Shown: positions 39,996 through 50,098 of the stretch, piece after piece
Layout of the letters: the number at the start of each line of letters is the position of its first letter
Numbering within the stretch: the first letter of the stretch is position 1
Assembly: GCF_000621745.1 (NCBI RefSeq)
Contig: NZ_JHXK01000020.1
Span: 62,001 to 126,000 of the forward strand
Length of the DNA stretch: 64,000 nucleotides
Direction of reading: 5' to 3'
DNA from: Clostridium beijerinckii HUN142
GTDB lineage: Bacteria; Bacillota; Clostridia; Clostridiales; Clostridiaceae
Made by a program: the position numbers and the translations under genes
The notes under the pieces: generated by a model
The model's database searches: none
What the model saw: the letters and a program-made list of their open reading frames with translations, nothing else
What the model was told of the DNA's origin: nothing

Positions 39996-40553
39996 ATGCA
40001 CAAAAGAAATCTAACCAGAGAAAAGATTATTCTAGTTTCTTTTTGTCTAGCAGATGAAATTGGTATTAATCAACTTAATTTTCAAAAGATCGCTGAAAAA
40101 TTGGATGTAAAATATCCTTCTTTGTATAATCACTTTAATAATATGGATGAACTTAAAATTGAAATGACGGTATATATGTTAAATGAGCTGAATCAAAAAT
40201 TGATGCAGAGGCTGATTGGCAAGAGTGGTTATGATGCCATAAGAGAATATGCTAGTGTTTATAAAGAATTTGCTTTTGAAAATAAGACAACTTATAAATT
40301 TTTTATCAGTATTCCTAGCACTAAAAATAAGGAATTGTTTAATTTGATGAGAAAAACAACTCATATTATTCATGAAATTCTAAAGTCTTACATTAAGGAT
40401 GAAATTCTTTTGGTACATAAGAGCAGAACCATAAGAAGTCTCTTACATGGTTTTATTTCATTATATTCCTTTGGATATTTCCAAGGTGAGGTTGATTTAG
40501 AAGAAACCTTTAAATTCATGATAGATGACTTTATCTCATCACTTAATAAATGA
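39996..40553 (+). CDS. TetR-family transcriptional regulator
   Basis: 185 residues. HTH at ~25-45 (NFQKIAEKLDVKYPSLYNHF), C-terminal WHG/TetR_C-type domain. AGGAG precedes the ATG. Divergent from the MFS/isochorismatase-like operon, which it most likely represses. Confidence 0.88.
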   Translation: MHKRNLTREKIILVSFCLADEIGINQLNFQKIAEKLDVKYPSLYNHFNNMDELKIEMTVYMLNELNQKLMQRLIGKSGYDAIREYASVYKEFAFENKTTYKFFISIPSTKNKELFNLMRKTTHIIHEILKSYIKDEILLVHKSRTIRSLLHGFISLYSFGYFQGEVDLEETFKFMIDDFISSLNK

Positions 40554-40721
40554 CCTTTGTGAAATGTAACAAAATATAATATGAGTATACTTAACAAAAC
40601 AAAGTGGTTAAGTCATATCCCCTTTTTTCTAGAACTTTGAGATTCTCATACAACTCATATACATGAGGTATTTAAATAACTGGATTTTCTAGCTCTAAAT
40701 TTGTATATTTTTCTTAACACC

Positions 40722-40756
40722 AAAAAGAGAGCCTACTTTATGTAAACTCTCTTTTT
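40722..40756 (+). terminator. Terminator between convergent TetR and MazG-like genes
   Basis: AAAGAGAG / CTCTCTTT stem with T run; can act on both strands. No gene in 40757-40878. Confidence 0.75.
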
Positions 40757-40878
40757 AAATCAGAGATGGCTTTAAGTTAGAATTTTTTACGCCTGTATTT
40801 TTAAGCGTGTGAAATTAACCTAGAAGTCCAACACATCCTGCTATTTGCATATGTTGATATTGTATTTTCTCAACAAAA

Positions 40879-41187
40879 TCATTTTGTACTTTTAAGGACA
40901 ATCCCTTCCTTAAATCCCCCACGTTCTTCTCTTTTCTTGTCTCTAGCTTTTATAAGTTCTTCTTCACTAAACCCTAGGCTGTCAGCAAGTCCAAACAAAA
41001 CTTCCATAACATCAGCTAATTCTTCTAGATTCTTATCTTCTAAAAATTCATTAACTTCTTCTTTTAGTTTTACTTCTAAAAGCTCATACTTTTCTTCTTT
41101 TGTTACTACTTCTATATCGCATTCTCTTCCATCAGCTTTTATTATTTCTGGAATTTTATCTCTTACTAATTTATTATATACTTTCAT
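40879..41187 (-). CDS. MazG-like / PRA-PH superfamily nucleotide pyrophosphohydrolase
   Basis: 102 residues. The helical KLKEEVNEFLED and NLEELADVMEVLFGLAD segments give the EExxE ... ExxD metal-binding pattern of all-alpha NTP pyrophosphatases; the N-terminus MKVYNKLVRDKIPEII is typical of the small phage/house-cleaning subgroup. The ATG overlaps the stop of the upstream TetR gene by one base, so it is coupled to it. Confidence 0.85.
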   Translation of the reverse strand: MKVYNKLVRDKIPEIIKADGRECDIEVVTKEEKYELLEVKLKEEVNEFLEDKNLEELADVMEVLFGLADSLGFSEEELIKARDKKREERGGFKEGIVLKSTK

Positions 41188-41798
41188 TAATTCTCACCAT
41201 TTTCATAATTATTAACATCCATATTGCGATACATATTAAGACCATTCATTATATATGGGCGCACAATATCTAAAAGTAAATCAGTTTGATCATTTTTCCC
41301 ATCCTTAAACCAAGAATATGCAGCTCCATAAATAGCTGAGCATGTCATTGCTGAAACAATCTTAGTATTAATGTTATCTTCCATGGGGAAAGTCTTCCCT
41401 TTTAAAAATATATTCCCTATTGTTTCTTGCAACATCTTTTTTATCTTTTCATCAACAATTGTACCAATAGATTTAGAATCCCATCCACATGTTTTATAAA
41501 AAGTCACTATGTAATTGTACGTAAGTATTATTAACTGATTACATATCTCATCCGTAAACTCATTAGCATTCATAACTTCTTCAGGGTACATCTTATGAAA
41601 AGCCTGTTCTGTGATTTCTTCTAACAAAGCATATTTATCTTCATAATGAGCATAAAAAGTAGCTCGGTTAATCGAAGCTTTTTGTGCGATATCTTTCACA
41701 GTAATCGCATCAAATCCTTTCTTCTGTAACAAATCACTAAAAGCTTCCCTTATTAATTGTCGTGTGCGTAAAACTCTTGGATCATCTTGATTTACCAT
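41187..41798 (-). CDS. TetR/AcrR-family transcriptional regulator
   Basis: 203 residues, HTH AITVKDIAQKASINRATFYA at ~30-50, TetR_C-type C-terminus. Upstream member of a two-gene unit with the MazG-like gene. Two almost identical 16-bp palindromes lie between it and the divergent reductase gene. Confidence 0.9.
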   Translation of the reverse strand: MVNQDDPRVLRTRQLIREAFSDLLQKKGFDAITVKDIAQKASINRATFYAHYEDKYALLEEITEQAFHKMYPEEVMNANEFTDEICNQLIILTYNYIVTFYKTCGWDSKSIGTIVDEKIKKMLQETIGNIFLKGKTFPMEDNINTKIVSAMTCSAIYGAAYSWFKDGKNDQTDLLLDIVRPYIMNGLNMYRNMDVNNYENGEN

Positions 41799-41837
41799 AC
41801 TTTAATCTTCCTTTCTAAAACAGCAAATCTCAAAATC

Positions 41838-41853
41838 TGTTGTTTAAGCAACT
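41838..41853. promoter_or_regulatory. TetR operator site 1
   Basis: TGTTGTTTAAGCAACT; its 16-bp counterpart at 41914 on the other strand reads TGTTGTCTAAGCAACA. Confidence 0.7.
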
Positions 41854-41913
41854 TTTCATTTAATCTGCTGGTTGTAATAGCAATAGCACCGTATTATCAT
41901 AATATCATACACA

Positions 41914-41929
41914 TGTTGCTTAGACAACA
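41914..41929. promoter_or_regulatory. TetR operator site 2
   Basis: TGTTGCTTAGACAACA, a palindrome 76 bp from site 1 and about 30 bp before the reductase start. One site probably serves each promoter. Confidence 0.7.
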
Positions 41930-41960
41930 TATACACAATTACTTGAGAGGAATGATAATA

Positions 41961-42845
41961 ATGAACATAAAACAAAAAAGAATTTTAATATTTGGAGCTG
42001 GTGTAGTCGGCAGTATATATGCACTTAGATTTGCACAGTCAGGACTTGACGTTACTCTATTAGCTCGAGGCGAAAGGCTTAAATCACTTAAAAACGATGG
42101 ATTAAGATATAACGATAATGGAGTTATAAAGAACATATCTATCAAGACTATCGAAAAGCTAGAAGATAATGATATCTACGATTTTATCTTTGTTCCAGTT
42201 CGTTATGATCAGGCAGAATCTGCACTGTTAGCAATTAAAAATAATCATAGCAGAACTATTATCACCTTAACTAACACAATGGGATATGACCGTTGGCTTG
42301 AAATTGTAGGGGATCGATTGCTTCCTGGATTTCCAGGTGCAGGTGGCGATATGAAAGATGGTATTTTATATGCACAATTTGGTTCTGAAGAGCATCAAGG
42401 AACCATTTTCGGTGAAATAAATGGACAAATTACTGAAAGAGTTAAAGATCTTGCTCAAATATTTGAAGTATCAAATTTACATTATGAAATACAAGAAAAT
42501 ATCAAAGCATTCCATATTTCACATGCTGCCACTGCTATAGTTATTAAACATTTTTATACAAATGCTGGTATGATGGATATAGAAACAGCAAAAAGTGAAG
42601 ACACTTTACTTAAGATTGCCAAGGAATTGAAACAAAATATACATCTGGTTGCTAAAGCAGGAATTCCAGTAATCCCAAAGGAAACAAATTTAATGGGCGA
42701 ATTATCTGAAGATGATATCATCGCAATGTATCGAAAAATGCTTAGTAATGATTTTACTATTGATGTTTTGCTTGGAAACCATGCTATAAGCGCAAAAGCA
42801 GAAATACTACTTTTGGATGAGCTTTTTCATAAAAAAGTTCAATAA
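41961..42845 (+). CDS. Ketopantoate-reductase-like (ApbA/PanE family) oxidoreductase
   Basis: About 294 residues from ATG 41961, after GAGAGG. N-terminal Rossmann fold with ILIFGAGVVGSIYALRFA and the NADP-type follow-up LLARGERL. The C-terminal helical domain is shorter and less conserved than in PanE. Family members outside pantothenate synthesis reduce various 2-oxo acids; the substrate is not predictable. Regulation by the divergent TetR is likely. Confidence 0.85.
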   Translation: MNIKQKRILIFGAGVVGSIYALRFAQSGLDVTLLARGERLKSLKNDGLRYNDNGVIKNISIKTIEKLEDNDIYDFIFVPVRYDQAESALLAIKNNHSRTIITLTNTMGYDRWLEIVGDRLLPGFPGAGGDMKDGILYAQFGSEEHQGTIFGEINGQITERVKDLAQIFEVSNLHYEIQENIKAFHISHAATAIVIKHFYTNAGMMDIETAKSEDTLLKIAKELKQNIHLVAKAGIPVIPKETNLMGELSEDDIIAMYRKMLSNDFTIDVLLGNHAISAKAEILLLDELFHKKVQ

Positions 42846-42950
42846 GGCATGTGACTATGTTAAAGATGATTTATTTTATTCTTCATAAATATCACTTTAG
42901 TTTAATCTGTTATATATTATTTTAAAGTTACAAGTGAATCTAAAAGCCAA

Positions 42951-42994
42951 GAAAAAGCACTACTCGGATCTCTAAAGACTTGCAGTGCTTTTTC
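42951..42994 (+). terminator. Terminator of the reductase gene
   Basis: Perfect 11-bp stem GAAAAAGCACT / AGTGCTTTTTC. Confidence 0.85.
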
Positions 42995-43000
42995 TATATT

Positions 43001-43315
43001 CTATAGATAAAAAACTTAAGAATTAGACTTATTAGATGAACATTTTTACAAAGTCGCTAAGACTTCAAGTTCGTATCTTCACTAGAAATCATAAATATAT
43101 TTGTGGAAAAAACATTTGAAAATGAGCTGTTAAAGGTTCTTGGCTGTAGGTTGTTCCATTTTAGCTTGTCAAACTGAAAGTTGGAGCATGCTAAAGTGGG
43201 TACAACCTGCTGCTTAGAACCTTCAGCGATATTTTCATAGCTTTTCGGAACAAAATATTTATGATTTCGGTAAGTTACTACATAAATTTAGTTTATGAGT
43301 TGGATATCTATGTAC
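43001..43315. repeat. Large palindromic element B
   Basis: Core (about 43080-43280) is ~90% identical to element E. Nested arms: GAAATCATAAATAT with ATATTTATGATTTC, then TAGGTTGTTCCATTTTAGC with its complement across a ~25-nt loop. Ends GTTGGATATCTAT on the right. It lies directly downstream of the P-loop kinase gene. Confidence 0.75.
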
Positions 43316-43352
43316 TTTTTCAATAATTCATTTAACACTACGAACTTTTCAT

Positions 43353-43961
43353 TTATCTCTTTATGTTTGTAGTATCAAGTATTATGTCACATTTATTCTC
43401 AATGTCTAGTTCTGTAAAGTAATGTTCTTCCAGTGGGATCCATTTATTTATAAAATCCTGAAGTTTTTCTTCACCATTACGTTTTAGAATTCGTTCATGC
43501 TGCACTTTTGGATCAATGGTTATAAAGATTTTATAATCATAATAATCTCTTAGTGTAGGATGGAGACTATAACTTCCTTCAATTATAGTTAAGTTCTTCG
43601 TTTCTACTTTTATAGGCTGACTTAGCTCCCCTTTATTACATAAATACTTTCTATATACAGCAGGCTCATTGTTTTTTAGTGGCTTTAATATTTCTTCCTC
43701 AAATCTTTCGTAGTGAACATTTCCACCAGGTTCTGCTAATCGTTCTTTTGTTTTCATTCTTGGATGAAGGAAGAAATCATCCATATGAAAAAGGCTGCAA
43801 TCAAACTCTTCTGTAAGCATTGCTCCTAAGGAACTCTTCCCTCCGCCACACCTTCCATCAATGGCTATTACTAATTTTTCATTATCTTTTAGTAAGTTCT
43901 TAATTTCATCAAATACATATTTATATTCATTATAAATATGTGGTTTACGTTCTTTATTCAT
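43353..43961 (-). CDS. Uridine-kinase-like P-loop nucleoside/small-molecule kinase
   Basis: About 202 residues from ATG 43961, after GGAGG. P-loop AIDGRCGGGKSSLG, lid/substrate loop LFHMDDFFLHP and NVHYERFEEEIL, and Walker-B-like LTIIEGSYSLHP. Similar to uridine kinase-like proteins of Firmicutes; the acceptor is not certain. Flanked by palindromic elements B (3' side) and C (5' side). Confidence 0.85.
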   Translation of the reverse strand: MNKERKPHIYNEYKYVFDEIKNLLKDNEKLVIAIDGRCGGGKSSLGAMLTEEFDCSLFHMDDFFLHPRMKTKERLAEPGGNVHYERFEEEILKPLKNNEPAVYRKYLCNKGELSQPIKVETKNLTIIEGSYSLHPTLRDYYDYKIFITIDPKVQHERILKRNGEEKLQDFINKWIPLEEHYFTELDIENKCDIILDTTNIKR

Positions 43962-44099
43962 TATTTCCTCCAATATTTTAAGCGTGGTTTAATATGGTAA
44001 TATATTAATTACTCGAGCAAAATTTTATTATAGATATTTAGGTATTAATTTCCATCTATGCTACATATATTTATTATATGAAACTGCTTTATTATTAGT

Positions 44100-44512
44100 T
44101 TATAGAGATAAACAATTTAAGAATTCAGATTATTAGATTAACACACTTACAAGGCTACTAAAACTTTAAGTTCATATCTTCACTGGAAATCATAAATATA
44201 TTTGTAACCACAAGGGTCATAATGTGAAGAAAATATTTGAAAATAAGCTGTTAAAGATTCTTAAGCATAGAATCCAAAAGTGATGCTCCAAATTTTATAT
44301 TTGGCTAGCAAAACTTTCTCTGTGAGCATCTTTGATTTGGTGAGAATCGCTTACTCGCGAGAGAACGCGAGTCGAGTTGGAGCATGCTAAAGTGGATACA
44401 ACCTACTGCTTAGAATCTTCAGCGATATTTTTATAGCTTTTCGGAATCAAATATTTATAATTTCGATAAGTTAACACATAAATCTAGTTTTAAAGTTGGA
44501 TATCTATAACAT
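44100..44512. repeat. Large palindromic element C, with extra internal hairpins
   Basis: Same ends and outer arms as B, but the centre is expanded by about 90 bp and refolds: GATGCTCCAA (44283-44292) can pair with TTGGAGCAT, and CTCGCGAGAGAACGCGAG adds a GC-rich hairpin. It occupies most of the divergent region between the kinase and the DUF6512 gene. Confidence 0.7.
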
Positions 44513-44557
44513 TATTTAAAGCAGTTATAGAATTTAAATTGGAGATGTATCTAAATT

Positions 44558-45103
44558 ATGAACAACATTCTTTTAAGTCCTGAATTTTGGTTTATTATCG
44601 GTATTCCAATTACTTTTTTACTTGGATCATTAGCTCACTTTGCATATGATTGGAGCGGTAAATCAGTTATAGTAGGTATTTTTACTCCTGTTAACGAAAG
44701 TATCTGGGAACACTTAAAGCTTTCAACCTATCCTACTTTTATTTGGTATATACTAGGCATTTTAGTATTTCGAGATAAAATTAACTTGTATATCTGGGTT
44801 ATATGCTCTGTTATTTCAGTTATTACTAGCTGTATTGTTATAACATGTTTTTACTATACCTACACAGGTGCTCTTGGAATACAATCATTATTTCTTGACA
44901 TATTTTCATTATTTTTAGGGCTTTCTATTGCTCAATGTTTATCTTTGCATATTTATAAATATGCAACATTAACTATGCTTCATTTTTATTTATCTATTAT
45001 AATAGGTTCTTTAATAATAATTTGCTTTACTCTTTTTACTTTTCTTCCTCCTAAATTGCCGATTTTTATGGACCCAATTACTAAGCAGTATGGAATTCAT
45101 TAA
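44558..45103 (+). CDS. DUF6512-type membrane protein
   Basis: 181 residues with five to six hydrophobic segments. The N-terminal motif AHFAYDWSGKSVIVGIFTPVN then ESIWEHLKL is characteristic of this clostridial membrane family of unknown function. GGAGAT before the ATG. Confidence 0.75.
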   Translation: MNNILLSPEFWFIIGIPITFLLGSLAHFAYDWSGKSVIVGIFTPVNESIWEHLKLSTYPTFIWYILGILVFRDKINLYIWVICSVISVITSCIVITCFYYTYTGALGIQSLFLDIFSLFLGLSIAQCLSLHIYKYATLTMLHFYLSIIIGSLIIICFTLFTFLPPKLPIFMDPITKQYGIH

Positions 45104-45147
45104 AATAAATCCTCTTCATATGGATCAGCTTAATTTTAAACGCCAAA

Positions 45148-47601
45148 TTAATTAATAAACTTATGTTCAAAGTCTGATGCTTCCATAGGTTTTCCTATTA
45201 AATACCCTTGGATGAAATCACATTTAAGCTCGTTTAAAATTCTAAGCTGTTCTTCTGTTTCAATTCCTTCTGCAACAATTTTAATATCTAGGCTATGTCC
45301 CATATTTATTATAGATTTAATGATCGTTAGATTTTTATAGTTTGTTTCTAAATTCATTATAAGACATTTATCAATTTTTATTTTATCAATAGGTAATTTA
45401 TTTACATAATTAAGAGACGAATAGCCTGTCCCAAAATCATCTAATGATATTTTTATTCCCATGCTCTTAAATTGTTCCAATATGTTTATAATTGTTTCAA
45501 AATCTTCCATTGCCTCATCTTCAGTAACTTCTAGGTTCAGGTATTTAGGAGAAAGAGAATATGCCTCTAATATATTTTGAACAAGTGATACAAATTCAGG
45601 TTGCTTTAGTTGAGAATAAGAGGTGTTTACTGATACATTAAATTCATTCAAGCCAATTTCATTCCACTTTTTGCACTGTATACAAGCATTTTCTAACATC
45701 CAATTATCGATTGGTATTATTTCTCCTACACTTTTAGCAATAGGAATAAATTCTATAGGCGGAATAATTCCATCCCCTTGCTTCCATCTTATAAGAGCTT
45801 CTGAATTTAATACTTTCATAGATTTTAAATCCATAATAGGTTGATAATAAACCATAAATTCATTATTTGATAATGCTTTATTTAATTTCATCTTCATTTC
45901 TAATTTATCAATTGCTTTGTGTTCCATTTTAGGCGAATATATAGCAAAGTCATATCCGCCACTTTTCTTAACTTCGTACATGGCTAAATCAGCATTATTA
46001 ATTAAAGTATCTGAATCCTCTCCATGCTCTGGGAATATACTTATTCCTATACTTGCTCCAAGAATTAAAGATTCCTCATTATAAGTAACTGGTTTTTTCA
46101 ATTCCTTTTGTATTCTTAGAGCAATTTCTTTAATATATATGTCAGAGTCTATATCTTTCAATATAATTATAAATTCATCTCCACCAATTCTGCTAATTAT
46201 ATCACGCCGATCTATAGCATCTTTTAGTATTGATGCTACTTTTTTAAGAACTTTATCACCAACTTGATGTCCAAAATTATCATTTATATTTTTAAAATCA
46301 TCTAAATCTATAAAAAGTAGTGCAAACTTCCTATCTTTATTTTTTAATAGCTCATTAATATTTTCTAACATCATTTTTCTATTAGGAATTTCTGTGAGGG
46401 CATCATAATATACATAGTGACGTATTTTTTCTTCTGCACGTATCTTATCTTTTATTTGATCTATAAGTTTCGAATTTTTTCTTTCCAATTTTAAAGTATA
46501 TTTCTTTTCTATTTCTGCTATTCTCGTTCTTTCTGAAATATCATGTATCAAAATTACAAGACCTAGTTTATCGTCATACTCATCATATATAACTGTGCTT
46601 GATAATTCACATACAATGTATCCTTCATCTTTTTGTTGTAAGTTAACCTCTACATTTCTCACATAACTATTTTCTATTATATTATTAAAATCAATATTTT
46701 CATAAGATATTAAATCGCTGAACATTTTTCCTTCTAATTCTTTAAATTTATAATCTGTTATATTTGATGACGCTTCATTACAATTTTGGATTGCAAAATT
46801 CTCATCTAAAATAAATATTGGGTTTTTAACACTATTAAAAATGTATTCTGATAAATACTTCGAAGTAGTTAACATAAACCTGTGCTTACTTATTGCATAG
46901 CAAATACCACCTAAAGCTATAGTTCCACTCAAAACTGCTGAAGGAAAGACAAGAATTCCAAACATAGGTAAAATAATATCTGTGAATACCCCTATGGTAA
47001 TGCTTATAAAACACGTCCATAAAATAATTTTATTTTGCTTTCTTATCCTATTCTTTTTTGAATATCTTCCTCTATTAAATAGCATTATAAGACCTGATAC
47101 ATAATAAATTATAGAGCATATGCTGTATGCAATTTGACCAAATAAATTTGGAGCTACATCAATCCATCCATAAGGTCTTCTAATCATAGCTGAAGATGGT
47201 TCAACCATAATATTTAGCATAAATAATAATGCAGCAGGAACATGGACTAAAATTATTATAATCCGATTGTATTTACTTTCTTTCTCATTATTTAATACAA
47301 ATGCAAAATACAGCCAATAACCTGAAAAAAAACAATAACCCAAAATTGAAACTGCCCTCCAAAAAAACGCTATATTTATATTTTCACAAGTCAGCATCAT
47401 TGCATATCCAAATGCCCAAACAGCACAACACATGCTTAAATTCAAAAATATTTGATTAGCTTTTGATTTTTTGTCCATTCTGTATCCGTATATACCTATA
47501 AACGAATAAAAAACGCAACATAACATTAACGAAATAAATAAACTAATATAAATAAAACCACCTCCGGCATAAAATACATAAATAATTTCATAATTCAACA
47601 T
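45148..47601 (-). CDS. GGDEF-EAL cyclic-di-GMP turnover protein with N-terminal membrane sensor and PAS
   Basis: 817 residues: seven-helix histidine-kinase-type membrane sensor (~15-235), PAS (~245-360), short coiled coil, GGDEF (~395-555) with intact RIGGDEFIII, and EAL (~570-815) with LNSEALIRW, NWMLENA, LEVTED and LDDFGTGYSSL. Both active sites look complete, so it could make and degrade c-di-GMP, with one activity dominant. No good ribosome binding site is visible before the ATG. It may link an environmental cue to motility, together with the two chemoreceptors. Confidence 0.93.
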   Translation of the reverse strand: MLNYEIIYVFYAGGGFIYISLFISLMLCCVFYSFIGIYGYRMDKKSKANQIFLNLSMCCAVWAFGYAMMLTCENINIAFFWRAVSILGYCFFSGYWLYFAFVLNNEKESKYNRIIIILVHVPAALLFMLNIMVEPSSAMIRRPYGWIDVAPNLFGQIAYSICSIIYYVSGLIMLFNRGRYSKKNRIRKQNKIILWTCFISITIGVFTDIILPMFGILVFPSAVLSGTIALGGICYAISKHRFMLTTSKYLSEYIFNSVKNPIFILDENFAIQNCNEASSNITDYKFKELEGKMFSDLISYENIDFNNIIENSYVRNVEVNLQQKDEGYIVCELSSTVIYDEYDDKLGLVILIHDISERTRIAEIEKKYTLKLERKNSKLIDQIKDKIRAEEKIRHYVYYDALTEIPNRKMMLENINELLKNKDRKFALLFIDLDDFKNINDNFGHQVGDKVLKKVASILKDAIDRRDIISRIGGDEFIIILKDIDSDIYIKEIALRIQKELKKPVTYNEESLILGASIGISIFPEHGEDSDTLINNADLAMYEVKKSGGYDFAIYSPKMEHKAIDKLEMKMKLNKALSNNEFMVYYQPIMDLKSMKVLNSEALIRWKQGDGIIPPIEFIPIAKSVGEIIPIDNWMLENACIQCKKWNEIGLNEFNVSVNTSYSQLKQPEFVSLVQNILEAYSLSPKYLNLEVTEDEAMEDFETIINILEQFKSMGIKISLDDFGTGYSSLNYVNKLPIDKIKIDKCLIMNLETNYKNLTIIKSIINMGHSLDIKIVAEGIETEEQLRILNELKCDFIQGYLIGKPMEASDFEHKFIN

Positions 47602-47714
47602 TTTCTGTCATTATATCATTTTATTCTCAATTTCATAAATATTCAAGTTTTGTAAATCTATACACAATAAAAAAATTATCTTTTTTCAAATAATTTTTAT
47701 TAAATACCATAAAT

Positions 47715-47754
47715 ATAGAGGATGCCGATTTTTATAAACTTCAGCATCCTCTAT
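47715..47754 (-). terminator. Terminator of the AraC-family gene
   Basis: Perfect 11-bp stem ATAGAGGATGC / GCATCCTCTAT. Confidence 0.85.
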
Positions 47755-47802
47755 TACTAATTCCATTTCTTAAATAGCATTATCAAATATATTTCACATT
47801 TT

Positions 47803-48657
47803 TTATTGTTTACTTGAAAACTCTCGTGAGTTTTTCCTAAACTCTGTTGGAGTCATGCCCCTTTTAGCCGTAAATTGTTTTATAAAATATGTATCATATT
47901 CAAAGCCAGTGGCACGTGCAATTTCGTTTAAGCTCATATCTGTATGGGTCAATAGACTCTCTGCAACTTTTAAGCGGCATACCAGTAAGTAAGCCATTGC
48001 TGTATATCCACATAAATCTTGAAAATTTTTATTTAGTGACACACGATTCAAGTGAGCACATCTTGTTAAATCTTCTAAGGTTATTTTATCAGAATAGTTT
48101 ATATGTATATATTCTAAAACTAAATTAACAGGTGATTTTTCGCTATGGTGATTCAGCTCTTCAAGCAATCCAAGTATTTGTATTAAGTATTTTTTTATTC
48201 TGCACACCCAAAGCGAGTCACTTTGTGCATATACTTCTGTTCCCATAATAAAGAACCACTCATATAATTTCAAATATATTTTCTCATCTACAGCATATAC
48301 CCTAGTATGAATTTTATCTTTTCCAAAAAGTAAAAGACCCGTTTTTATTTTTAGATTAGTTGACAGATATCCATTAGTTTCTGAGAAATGAGCTGTATTA
48401 AAAAAATCTGGATGGAAACAAAATGATTGCGAAGATACATTTTGTTTTTCAACAACTTGTATTTTGTCCTCCATCGATAAACAAAGAATACTTGGAGCGA
48501 CAATTTTTACAGGGCGATCATTTAGTTGTAAGTTAATGCTTCCACTCGTAATAAAAGTTATAGTTAAACGCTCCTTATAAGGAAGATTTACAAAGTTTTC
48601 ATTTGCAATAAATTCTATATATACAGTTCTATTTTTGTGACGGTCTTCCTGCGGCAT
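47803..48657 (-). CDS. AraC-family transcriptional regulator
   Basis: About 284 residues, starting at the second ATG (48657), seven bases after GGAGG. N-terminal cupin-like sensor, C-terminal pair of helix-turn-helix motifs (ITLEDLTRCAHLNRVSLNKN and MSLNEIARATGFEYDTYFIK). Divergent from the epoxide-hydrolase-like gene, its probable target. Confidence 0.9.
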   Translation of the reverse strand: MPQEDRHKNRTVYIEFIANENFVNLPYKERLTITFITSGSINLQLNDRPVKIVAPSILCLSMEDKIQVVEKQNVSSQSFCFHPDFFNTAHFSETNGYLSTNLKIKTGLLLFGKDKIHTRVYAVDEKIYLKLYEWFFIMGTEVYAQSDSLWVCRIKKYLIQILGLLEELNHHSEKSPVNLVLEYIHINYSDKITLEDLTRCAHLNRVSLNKNFQDLCGYTAMAYLLVCRLKVAESLLTHTDMSLNEIARATGFEYDTYFIKQFTAKRGMTPTEFRKNSREFSSKQ

Positions 48658-48955
48658 AAACATTCCTCCATTGGGTACATTAAAATAAATAACGAATTCA
48701 AATTACCATTTATATTTTCATTAATCAAGAGCAAATTCTAAAACAGATGTGTAAAAAAACTCCCCAGTCCAAAGTCACCTGAGATTTTGTTCTTGTTCAT
48801 TTACAAATAGTATAGTTAGAAGCTTCATTTATGACATTGTATCATATTTTCTAAATGATAGACTATTATTAAGAATTAAAGAAAGTTATGTACAATAAGT
48901 CTATTAATAACTTACACATAAATTTTGCTATAACTTATATGAAAGGAGAATTATT

Positions 48956-50098
48956 ATGTCTATTAAAAAATTCAATATCCAAGTATCCGATGAGGTACTT
49001 AATGATTTAAAATACAGATTGGATAATATACGCTGGCCTGAACAGTTAGAAAACTCAAGTTGGGAAAGAGGCACTAATATAAATTATTTAAAATCACTTG
49101 TTTCATATTGGAAGGATGAATTTGACTGGCGTGCACAAGAAAAAGAATTAAACCGTTTTTCTCATTTTCGCTGTAATGTAGATGGGATAGATATTCACTT
49201 CATACACGAAACAGGTAAAGGACCTAACCCCACCCCAATTATACTTACTCATGGATGGCCCGACAGTTTCATACGCTATCAAAAGATTATCCCACTTCTT
49301 ACTGACCCTGCAAGTTATGGTGGTGATCCTAATGATTCTTTTGATGTAATTATCCCTTCATTACCTGGCTTTGGTTTTTCTGGTGCCTCAAAACATAGTG
49401 GCATGAATAATTATCGTGTTTCTGAACTTTGGGCAAAACTAATGATTGAAAAGCTTGGCTACAGTAAGTTTGCTGCTGCAGGTGGAGATATGGGTTCAGG
49501 TGTTACAAGATACTTGGCATTAAACCATCCAGAACTTCTAATAGGAATCTATCTAACTGATATTGGAATTATCAGAGATCTTATGATATCAGATGATACA
49601 GAGCTTTCAAAAGATGAATTAAATTATAAGAAAATTGCTTCAGAATGGATTTCAAATGAAGGGGGTTATATGTCTATTCAATCTACAAAACCTCAAACCA
49701 TTGCCTATGGACTTTCTGACTCACCTGTTGGCCTAGCTGCATGGATCATAGAAAAATTTCTCAGCTGGAGTGATTGTAATGGTGATTTAAATAAAATCTT
49801 TACTAAAGATGAACTTCTCACTAATATAATGATCTATTGGGTCACAAATACCATAGGTTCATCAGCAAATGCATATTATGAAAATACACATTCATTGCCA
49901 CCAATGGGACACATAGATGTACCAACAGGCATGGCTTTATTCCCAGCTGATGTATTGCTGCCACCAAAGGAATGGGTTATGCGCAATCTAAACATCCCCC
50001 GCTGGACTACAATGCCTAAAGGAGGACATTTTACGGCTATGGAAGATCCCGAGCATTTTACTGAAGAAATTCGTACATTCTTTAGAACTTATAGATAA
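48956..50098 (+). CDS. Epoxide-hydrolase-family alpha/beta hydrolase
   Basis: 380 residues. N-terminal EHN domain (~3-110) typical of microsomal-type epoxide hydrolases, then alpha/beta-hydrolase fold with oxyanion motif THGWPDSF, nucleophile Asp in GGDMGSGV and His in KGGHFTAMEDPE. Would hydrolyse an epoxide to a diol; the natural substrate is unknown. AAAGGAG before the ATG. Confidence 0.9.
   Translation: MSIKKFNIQVSDEVLNDLKYRLDNIRWPEQLENSSWERGTNINYLKSLVSYWKDEFDWRAQEKELNRFSHFRCNVDGIDIHFIHETGKGPNPTPIILTHGWPDSFIRYQKIIPLLTDPASYGGDPNDSFDVIIPSLPGFGFSGASKHSGMNNYRVSELWAKLMIEKLGYSKFAAAGGDMGSGVTRYLALNHPELLIGIYLTDIGIIRDLMISDDTELSKDELNYKKIASEWISNEGGYMSIQSTKPQTIAYGLSDSPVGLAAWIIEKFLSWSDCNGDLNKIFTKDELLTNIMIYWVTNTIGSSANAYYENTHSLPPMGHIDVPTGMALFPADVLLPPKEWVMRNLNIPRWTTMPKGGHFTAMEDPEHFTEEIRTFFRTYR

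Noticed and set aside
41787..41960. N-terminal extension of the reductase-like protein
   Set aside because: The 58 extra codons cover the TetR operators and promoter region and lack a ribosome binding site; the Rossmann fold starts right after ATG 41961.
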